The translations under genes and the position numbers were made by a program. Shown in pieces: positions 1-5,314 of a stretch of DNA of 5,314 nucleotides (its first letter is position 1; each line of letters starts with the position of its first letter). Below the pieces are notes generated by a model. That model ran no database searches. It worked only from the letters and a program-made list of their open reading frames with translations, and was not told the origin of the DNA. The stretch lies in the NCBI GenBank assembly GCA_024279575.1, contig JAJRRJ010000233.1, positions 1 through 5,314 on the forward strand. Reading direction: 5' to 3'. Origin of the DNA: Alphaproteobacteria bacterium (GTDB lineage: Bacteria > Pseudomonadota > Alphaproteobacteria > Rhizobiales > Devosiaceae).

Positions 1-903
1 CTGCTTGAGGCATTTAGCGCTCAAACAGGCATTGATACCCGGGTACTCAATCTCAAAGATGGAATGGTTGAACGGCTAAGAGCTGAAGGGCGCAATTCCC
101 CCGCCGATGTTATTTTAAGCGTGGACATAGGCCGCCTGATTGACCTTAAGGGGGGCGGAGTGACCCAACCCGTGTATAGCGCCAGCATAAATGCCAATAT
201 AGCCCCGCAGTACCGGGACCCGGAAAACAACTGGTTTGGCCTGACCATGCGTGCCCGCGTCATCTTTGCCTCAAGGGATCGAGTTGCGCAAAATGAGATT
301 ACCTATGCCGAACTGGCAGAGCCGCAATGGCGCGGTCGTATCTGCACCCGCTCGGGTCAGCACTCCTACAATATCGGTTTGTTTGCCTCAATCATTGCCC
401 ATGAGGGTGAAGCGGCAACTGAGCAATGGCTAAAGGGCCTAAAGGAAAATCTGGCGCGCAAACCGGTTGGTAACGATCGTGCGCAGGCCCAGGCCATTTT
501 TTCAGGAGAGTGTGATCTTGCGCTCGGCAATACCTATTATGTGGGTCTGATGCGCAATAATGAGCAAAACCCTGAGCAAAAAGAGTGGGAAGCATCGATG
601 AAAGTATTGTTCCCAAATGCACAAGGGCGCGGCACCCATGTTAACATTTCAGGCATGGCAATGGCCGCCTATGCACCAAACCGGGAAAATGCGCTGGCGT
701 TGATGGAGTTTCTGGCCAGCCCGAAAGCGCAGGAAATCTATGGGGAACTGGTCTATGAATACCCCCTCAAGGAAGGTGCCGCGCCGAGCGCCGTGCTTAA
801 CAGCTTTGGCACTCTTATCCCCGATGAACTGTCACTGGAAGAGCTTGCTTCTTTCCGCGCCGCGGCCTCTGTACTGGTGGATAAGGTGGGTTTTAACAAT
901 TAA
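1..903 (+). CDS. fbpA: Ferric-iron ABC transporter substrate-binding protein, 5' end outside window
   Basis: This is a periplasmic ferric-iron binding protein that captures Fe(3+) and hands it to an FbpB-type permease. The frame is open from base 1, so the first in-frame ATG at 64 is internal. The 300 visible residues lack the signal peptide and first strand, roughly 35-40 residues judging by family length. Family landmarks seen: SPADVILSVDIGRL (visible residues 33-46), a SYN motif whose Tyr123 matches a conserved iron-ligand position, the adjacent pair Tyr179-Tyr180 in GNTYYVG, and GRGTHVNISG (209-218). In FbpA and FutA the paired tyrosines coordinate ferric iron directly; here that role is inferred from the motif. 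The C-terminal SPKAQEIYGEL and YEYPLKEG segments are also typical. The permease gene follows 38 bases later on the same strand. Names used for this family include fbpA, futA, idiA, afuA and sfuA; the symbol is a family label, not proven orthology. The promoter, and any Fur or RirA site, lies outside the window. Confidence 0.93.
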   Translation: MLEAFSAQTGIDTRVLNLKDGMVERLRAEGRNSPADVILSVDIGRLIDLKGGGVTQPVYSASINANIAPQYRDPENNWFGLTMRARVIFASRDRVAQNEITYAELAEPQWRGRICTRSGQHSYNIGLFASIIAHEGEAATEQWLKGLKENLARKPVGNDRAQAQAIFSGECDLALGNTYYVGLMRNNEQNPEQKEWEASMKVLFPNAQGRGTHVNISGMAMAAYAPNRENALALMEFLASPKAQEIYGELVYEYPLKEGAAPSAVLNSFGTLIPDELSLEELASFRAAASVLVDKVGFNN

Positions 904-930
904 AGACATCCCGATGCGCACCTTCTTTTT

Positions 931-935
931 GAAAG
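931..935 (+). promoter_or_regulatory. Weak ribosome binding site of the iron permease gene
   Basis: GAAAG sits 6 bases before the ATG at 942 and is the only purine-rich stretch at the right distance in the 38-base gap. It matches the consensus poorly, so permease translation may be modest or may depend on ribosomes finishing the upstream gene. Confidence 0.35.
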
Positions 936-941
936 CCAGCC

Positions 942-2642
942 ATGTCTGCAAATAACAAAAAAGAGCATTTGCAAACAGATAAATCTCGCCCTTTTTCCGG
1001 TTCCTCTTCTACACCACATCAGGGGAATTGGCTGGTGCCTGGCGCCGCCGCCATGGCACTTATCGTTGGCATGCCCATCATAGCACTAATCGTCATGTCC
1101 TTGTCAGGGGACACTGCCAGTCTGGCACATTTAGGCAAAACCGTTTTGACTCGCGCCAGCCTGACAACGGGTATGCTTCTTGTGGGGCTGGTGATATTTA
1201 CCGGTTCTATTGGCGCAATTTCCGCTTGGCTGGTTTCCTTCTTTGAGTTCCCTGGCAGACGCGTATTTGTATGGGCGCTTATGTTGCCCCTGGCGGTTCC
1301 CACCTATATCAGCGCCTATGCTTTTACCGAGTTTTTCACTTTCACCGGGCCAGTGCAGACTCTCGTGCGTGATATCGGCGGTTTCAGTTCAGCGCGCGAT
1401 TACTGGTTCCCAGATATTCGCTCTCTGCCCGGGGCGATTTTTGTCCTGTCCATGGTGTTGTATCCTTATGTTTATCTGAGCGTACGCGCATTGTTTTTTG
1501 TGCAGGGCCGACGAGCCATTGAAGCGGGCTTGTTGCTGGGGGCAAATCAAAGGCGCATTCTGACAAAAATCCTTTTGCCTCTGGCGCGACCGGCGCTGGC
1601 TTTGGGGGTGATCCTGGCCATGATGGAAGCCATCAATGATATTGGTGCCATGGAATACCTGGGGGTACAAACCCTGACATTCTCCATATTCTCCATATGG
1701 GTCCATCAGGGGGATATGGCGGGAGCGGCCCAGTTGGCACTGATTTTGCTGTTTCTGGTATTGGCATTGATTTTAGCAGAACGATGGGCACGCAAAGGGC
1801 AAAGTTTTGTCGAAACCGGCAGCGGGTCAACCATGGCGTTTGAACGTATGCGATTGCGCGGTCCTAAGGCGGCCCTTGCCATGGTGGCGTGCCTGATCCC
1901 GGTAGGGCTTGGGTTTGGTGTGCCGGTAATTATTCTTGGAACCTATGCAGGGCGATATTTGCAAACTGGATTTGACTCTGCTCTGCTCAATGCGCTTTTA
2001 ACCAGTGTGTCTCTGGCTGGAATTGCAGCTCTGATTGCAGTTTTGCTGGCACTTTTCCTGAGTTATGCAGTGCGGGTGCGCGCAACAAAACCCATTGGCT
2101 TTTTGGTGCGATTTGCCTCCACGGGATATGCCATGCCGGGCACAATTATTGCCCTTGGTATTTTCCTGCCAATCGCAATGTTTGACAATTTTGTTGATAG
2201 CCAAATGCGCCAGTGGTTTAATATTTCCACCGGCCTGCTGATTACCGGCTCCGGGGCCACTCTTGTTTATGCCTATGTGGTGCGCTTTATGGCGGTGGCC
2301 GAGGGGTCAATTGACGCCAGTTTTAAGAAAATCTCATCGAATCTGGATAGTGCTGCCCGTTGTTTTGGCTATTCGCAGCTTCAGGTTTTCACGCGCATAT
2401 TGCTGCCCCTGATGCGCCCTGCCATCGCCACCGCTGGTCTGCTGGTTTTTATTGAAAGCCTAAAAGAGCTTTCCGCCACGCTTATGCTCAGGCCATTTGG
2501 CATTGAAACCATTTCAATTTATATCCACGACCTGGCCTCACGGGGCAAGATTGAGCAAGCGGGAATCGGCTCCCTATTACTCATTCTGGTGGGGATAATT
2601 CCAGTGATTATTCTCTCGCGTACCACTTTGAAAGACCGCTAA
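942..2642 (+). CDS. fbpB: Ferric-iron ABC transporter permease, fused two-domain type
   Basis: This is the inner-membrane channel of the ferric-iron importer, 566 residues, within the usual FbpB/SfuB range. Two homologous permease halves are fused in one chain. A polar N-terminal tail (1-28) precedes about 12 hydrophobic segments, roughly at 32-55, 75-100, 106-128, 163-188, 213-230, 258-281, 308-334, 351-378, 387-415, 429-450, 490-505 and 541-560. Each half carries the cytoplasmic EAA loop that docks on the ATPase: 194-217 (begins EAGLLLG, ends ILLPLARP) and 470-492 (begins SAARCFG, ends ILLPLMRP). In the second loop the usual Glu is Ser470, while the Gly and LP positions are kept. The start at 942 is the first in-frame ATG after the upstream stop and gives the expected polar lead before the first membrane segment; its ribosome site is weak (GAAAG, 6 bases upstream). 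It lies 38 bases after the binding-protein gene, probably in the same operon. No iron ATPase gene follows: the next gene is convergent. Confidence 0.93.
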   Translation: MSANNKKEHLQTDKSRPFSGSSSTPHQGNWLVPGAAAMALIVGMPIIALIVMSLSGDTASLAHLGKTVLTRASLTTGMLLVGLVIFTGSIGAISAWLVSFFEFPGRRVFVWALMLPLAVPTYISAYAFTEFFTFTGPVQTLVRDIGGFSSARDYWFPDIRSLPGAIFVLSMVLYPYVYLSVRALFFVQGRRAIEAGLLLGANQRRILTKILLPLARPALALGVILAMMEAINDIGAMEYLGVQTLTFSIFSIWVHQGDMAGAAQLALILLFLVLALILAERWARKGQSFVETGSGSTMAFERMRLRGPKAALAMVACLIPVGLGFGVPVIILGTYAGRYLQTGFDSALLNALLTSVSLAGIAALIAVLLALFLSYAVRVRATKPIGFLVRFASTGYAMPGTIIALGIFLPIAMFDNFVDSQMRQWFNISTGLLITGSGATLVYAYVVRFMAVAEGSIDASFKKISSNLDSAARCFGYSQLQVFTRILLPLMRPAIATAGLLVFIESLKELSATLMLRPFGIETISIYIHDLASRGKIEQAGIGSLLLILVGIIPVIILSRTTLKDR

Positions 2643-2666
2643 GGATATAAAACACCAACACGCCGG

Positions 2667-3686
2667 TTATAGCACCTGTTTAGCTATCGAGGTGCCATTT
2701 TCATCAAAACGATAAATATGATCTTCCCTTGGAGAAATAGAAATTTTTCCCCCTAGCTTGAAGAACGACTGTCCGGTTTGGCGCACTACAATCGGGTCTT
2801 TTGCGCCCACATCCACATACACATAACTATCGGCCCCCAGATTTTCCAAGTGTACAACTTTGCCCGACCATTTGCCTTTTTTAACAACATCAAAATGCTC
2901 TGCCCGCACCCCAAGGGTTGTTGCATCAAAAGACCTGGCCAGGTCCCCAGTGAAAAAATTCATCTTTGGCGAACCGATAAATCCAGCAACAAAAATCGAA
3001 TTTGGAGTGTCATAAAGCTCCATTGGTGTGCCCACCTGTTCCACAATTCCATCACGCAACACTACGATCCGATCGGCCATTGTCATGGCCTCCACCTGAT
3101 CGTGGGTGACATAAATCATTGTCGTGTTAGGCAATGAATCACTGAGTTCGGCAATTTCCATGCGCATCTGCACGCGAAGGGCTGCGTCCAGATTTGACAA
3201 TGGCTCATCAAACAAAAACACCTTTGGATCGCGCACAATTGAGCGACCAATTGCCACCCTTTGTCGTTGCCCGCCCGATAAGGCTTTAGGCAGGCGATCA
3301 AGATATTCGCTCAGCTGAAGTTTTTGCGCCGCCTCCTTCACCAGACGATCAACTTCATCCTTAGGGGTGTTTTTCAACCTCAATGAATAGGCCATGTTGT
3401 CGTAAACACTCATGTGGGGATAAAGAGCGTAGGACTGGAAAACCATAGCGATGCCGCGTTTGGAAGGGGCGACATCGTTTACTCTGCGCCCGCCAATTTC
3501 AAGGTCGCCACCGGTGATTTCTTCAAGTCCTGAAATACATCGCAACAATGTGGATTTGCCACACCCTGAGGGACCAACAAAAACAATAAATTCGCCGGAT
3601 TTTATATCAAGATTAATTTTTTTTAGCACATCCACTGTGCCATAGGACTTGTCTAAATCGGTAATTTTAAGATCAGTCATGCTCAT
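2667..3686 (-). CDS. aglK: Sugar ABC transporter ATP-binding protein (MalK/AglK/SmoK family)
   Basis: This cytoplasmic ATPase powers a carbohydrate (CUT1) importer, probably for alpha-glucosides given its neighbour. All nucleotide-binding motifs are intact, numbered from the ATG at 3686: Walker A GPSGCGKST (38-46), Q-loop Gln84 in MVFQSYALYPHM, signature LSGGQRQRVAIGRS (136-149), Walker B VFLFDEP with Asp160-Glu161, D-loop SNLD (164-167) and switch His195. The YALYPHMSVYDN and AGFIGSPKMN stretches are typical of MalK/UgpC proteins. A C-terminal TOBE-type regulatory domain follows (about 240-339). It is short: only some 16 residues separate GSPKMN from LGVRAEH, where longer family members have about 40; from memory, short SmoK-type polyol ATPases share this. 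Two ATGs (3686, 3680) compete as start; the ribosome site favours 3680, giving 337 residues. It lies 26-32 bases after the glucosidase gene, probably in the same operon. Automated pipelines may label it ugpC. The ATPase call is firm; sugar specificity and symbol are inferred from context. Confidence 0.93.
   Translation of the reverse strand: MSMTDLKITDLDKSYGTVDVLKKINLDIKSGEFIVFVGPSGCGKSTLLRCISGLEEITGGDLEIGGRRVNDVAPSKRGIAMVFQSYALYPHMSVYDNMAYSLRLKNTPKDEVDRLVKEAAQKLQLSEYLDRLPKALSGGQRQRVAIGRSIVRDPKVFLFDEPLSNLDAALRVQMRMEIAELSDSLPNTTMIYVTHDQVEAMTMADRIVVLRDGIVEQVGTPMELYDTPNSIFVAGFIGSPKMNFFTGDLARSFDATTLGVRAEHFDVVKKGKWSGKVVHLENLGADSYVYVDVGAKDPIVVRQTGQSFFKLGGKISISPREDHIYRFDENGTSIAKQVL
2672..2695. repeat. 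Short inverted repeat at the convergent junction
   Basis: GCACCT (2672-2677) and AGGTGC (2690-2695) are perfect inverted copies separated by 12 bases. They lie inside the last codons of the sugar ATPase gene, just past the end of the permease gene. On the plus strand the second arm is followed by CATTTTC, a short T-rich stretch; the minus strand has no T run after it. This could be a weak terminator for the iron operon, but the 6-base stem and long loop make chance equally plausible. Confidence 0.25.
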
Positions 3687-3693
3687 CCCCTTC
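3687..3693 (-). promoter_or_regulatory. Ribosome binding site that decides the sugar ATPase start
   Basis: On the minus strand GAAGGGG directly abuts the ATG at 3686-3684, leaving no spacer, but sits 6 bases before the second in-frame ATG at 3680-3678. Normal spacing therefore favours the second ATG, so the protein probably begins MTDLKITDL. Confidence 0.6.
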
Positions 3694-3712
3694 GAGGAAT
3701 TGTTCGTCTAAC

Positions 3713-5314
3713 CTAGACTATTTTGCAAATTAACGCCCCAAACCCACAAAGTTCAATTTGATTGGTATTGCTTATGTTGGACGAACCGGGCGCGTTGATA
3801 TCCTGCAGGTTCATTGCACCGGGCAGTTGGTATGAAGCGCTCTGACTACTCATATTGAACAGGCACAACAATTTTTCTTCACAGGTCTGTCGGGTAAAAG
3901 CCAGAATATTATCCGAAGCATCCAGCAATGAAATATCGCCTGTGACCAAAGCCGGTTGTGTTTTTCTAAAGCGAATAAAGGTCCGGTAAAACTCCAATAG
4001 CGACCCGGAATTGCTTTTCTCCTGTTGATCTACCGCACGGGTGAGATGATCAGGTGGAACGGGCAGCCAGCTTTTGGCAGCGGTGGTAAAACCGCCGGAA
4101 TTTGCCCGAGCCTGCCAGACCATGGGGGTGCGACAACCGTCCCGCCCCTTGAATTTAGGCCAAAATTCAATGCCATAGGGATCCATCAACTCCTCAAAAG
4201 CGATATCAGCCTCTGGCAGTCCCAGTTCTTCCCCCTGATAAAGGCAGACCGACCCACGCATGGACAAAAGCAACATTGCTGCCAGCTGGGCAAAGTCATC
4301 CTGGCATCCATCGTTAGCCCAACGCGAAATATGGCGTTCCACATCATGGTTGGAAAAAGCAAGGCATTGCCAGCTGTCCCTGGCCTGCTCTGAGGAGGCG
4401 ATAGCGGCCCTGAAATTTTCAACGTCAAATCTGCCGCCAAGAAAGTCAAAGGCATAGGCCATGTGCAGGCGATCTTCACCTGCGGTGTAGGCTGCCATGA
4501 TCTCATGCTGGCGTTGGGCATCGCCTATCTCTCCAACGCTGGTGACATTGGGGTATTCGTCCAGCAAGCTACGAATTTTTTCCAAAAAAGCGATGTTTTC
4601 CGGGCGTGATTTGTCAAATAAATGGTCCTGCAAATTATAGGGGTTAACCTCAGGGGCAATGAAAGCATTCATGCGATCAAGTGCCAGAGGGGGGTTGTTC
4701 TCCAGCCCTTTGGAATGAAAATAAAAATTCACCGTGTCAAGCCGGAAACCATCCACACCTTTATCAAGCCAAAACCTCATTTCCTCCAGCACTGCTGTTT
4801 GCACTTCCTCGCTATGAAAATTGAGGTCCGGTTGAGAACTGAGAAAGTTGTGCAAATAATATTGTTTGCGCCGTGGTTCCCAATACCAGGCGGAACCGCC
4901 AAAGATCGACAACCAGTTGTTTGGGGGGCTGCCATCAGCCTGGGGGTCTGCCCAGACATACCAGTTGGATTTGGAATTGTTTTTTGACTGCCGGCTCTGT
5001 AAAAACCAGGGATGTTGATCTGAAGAGTGGGAAATCACCTGATCAATAATAACCTTGATGCCGAGTGCATGGGCCGTTTCAACCAGCTGATCAAAATCCT
5101 GCATAGTACCAAAAATCGGGTCAACATCGCGATAATTGGATACATCATAGCCAAAATCTTTCATTGGCGAGGTGAAAAACGGAGAAATCCAGATTGCATC
5201 AACCCCCAGGTTCGCAATATATTCCAAACGTCGCGTAATTCCGGCAAGGTCTCCAACCCCGTCCCCGTTTTGGTCCTGAAACGAGCGTGGGTAAACCTGA
5301 TAAATAACCGCACC
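3713..5314 (-). CDS. aglA: GH13 alpha-glucosidase, 5' end outside window
   Basis: This enzyme cleaves terminal glucose from short alpha-glucosides (maltose, sucrose or trehalose type) by the retaining GH13 mechanism. It is probably cytoplasmic, acting on sugars brought in by the adjacent transporter. The frame is open to the window edge, so the TTG at 5227 is an internal Leu, not the start. The 533 visible residues lack probably only 10-25 at the N-terminus. Seen in order, in visible numbering: YQVYPRSFQD; a DQNGDGVGD calcium-loop motif; SPFFTSPMKDFGYDVSNY; region I DQVISH (Asp91, His96); region V QPDLN; region II GFRLDTVNF with nucleophile Asp193; region III VGE with acid/base Glu262; region IV NHD with Asp324. 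The catalytic triad is intact. Thr194 after the nucleophile is the residue found in alpha-1,4-preferring enzymes, whereas oligo-1,6-glucosidases have Val. The C-terminal beta domain is complete, ending at TAG. The sugar ATPase gene follows, as in Sinorhizobium aglEFGAK. An oligo-1,6-glucosidase or trehalose-type enzyme is less likely. Confidence 0.93.
   Translation of the reverse strand, partial: GAVIYQVYPRSFQDQNGDGVGDLAGITRRLEYIANLGVDAIWISPFFTSPMKDFGYDVSNYRDVDPIFGTMQDFDQLVETAHALGIKVIIDQVISHSSDQHPWFLQSRQSKNNSKSNWYVWADPQADGSPPNNWLSIFGGSAWYWEPRRKQYYLHNFLSSQPDLNFHSEEVQTAVLEEMRFWLDKGVDGFRLDTVNFYFHSKGLENNPPLALDRMNAFIAPEVNPYNLQDHLFDKSRPENIAFLEKIRSLLDEYPNVTSVGEIGDAQRQHEIMAAYTAGEDRLHMAYAFDFLGGRFDVENFRAAIASSEQARDSWQCLAFSNHDVERHISRWANDGCQDDFAQLAAMLLLSMRGSVCLYQGEELGLPEADIAFEELMDPYGIEFWPKFKGRDGCRTPMVWQARANSGGFTTAAKSWLPVPPDHLTRAVDQQEKSNSGSLLEFYRTFIRFRKTQPALVTGDISLLDASDNILAFTRQTCEEKLLCLFNMSSQSASYQLPGAMNLQDINAPGSSNISNTNQIELCGFGALICKIV

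Noticed and set aside
64..66. ATG as the start of the iron-binding protein.
   Set aside because: In-frame codons from base 1 to 63 continue the family sequence (FSAQTGIDTRVLNLKDG), and the protein needs a signal peptide that lies off the left edge.
1680..1697. Perfect 9-base tandem repeat TTCTCCATA twice.
   Set aside because: It encodes Phe-Ser-Ile twice in a conserved permease segment and is a single short duplication with no sign of a repeat array or regulatory role.
4025..4393. Other open frames over 60 codons on either strand, for example this one opposite the glucosidase.
   Set aside because: They overlap strongly supported genes in other frames, show no recognisable family motifs and have no convincing ribosome sites.
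5027..5044. Ser in place of Asn in glucosidase region I (DQVISH rather than DxxxNH), as a possible active-site defect.
   Set aside because: Asp and His are kept, and to my knowledge Ser occurs here in related proteobacterial alpha-glucosidases, so it is a subgroup trait.
5225..5227. TTG as a start codon for the glucosidase, giving a 504-residue protein.
   Set aside because: The frame stays open to the window edge, and the 29 upstream codons encode conserved GH13 sequence (YQVYPRSFQD, DQNGDGVGD). The TTG is an internal Leu.
1..5314. The four genes as one new combined iron-sugar system.
   Set aside because: The pairs are convergent, belong to two well-known importer families, and share no promoter region in the window. 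Adjacency alone is not evidence of joint function.

Overview
The window holds four protein genes in two convergent pairs and almost no non-coding DNA. It looks like an ordinary chromosomal stretch of a Gram-negative bacterium, most likely an alphaproteobacterium, possibly a marine Rhizobiales or Rhodobacterales member. That placement rests on two things: the resemblance of the sugar ATPase to the AglK/SmoK group, and an alpha-glucosidase followed by an ATPase gene, as at the end of the Sinorhizobium aglEFGAK operon. Base composition is balanced and even across the four genes, with no obvious sign of recent transfer.

Left half, plus strand: the 3' part of a ferric-iron periplasmic binding protein gene (FbpA/FutA/IdiA type) enters from the left edge and ends at 903. 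After 38 bases comes a complete two-domain iron-transporter permease of the FbpB/SfuB type (942-2642). Together they encode the capture protein and membrane channel of a ferric-iron ABC importer. The cognate ATPase (FbpC) is not in the window.

Right half, minus strand: a GH13 alpha-glucosidase enters from the right edge and ends at 3713. A MalK-family ATPase follows 26-32 bases downstream and ends at 2667. The glucosidase hydrolyses short alpha-glucosides in the cell and the ATPase powers their import. The binding protein and the two permeases of this sugar importer would be expected upstream of the glucosidase, beyond the right edge.

The two operons meet tail to tail with 24 bases between stop codons, so any shared transcription stop must lie in or near the end of the ATPase gene. 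I see no mobile element, RNA gene, CRISPR array or phage trace, and no stretch over 300 bases without a gene. I found no credible sign of an undescribed system. The points worth a second look are the missing iron ATPase, the predicted sugar-transport genes to the right, the shortened regulatory domain of the sugar ATPase and its start codon, and the substrate preference of the glucosidase.
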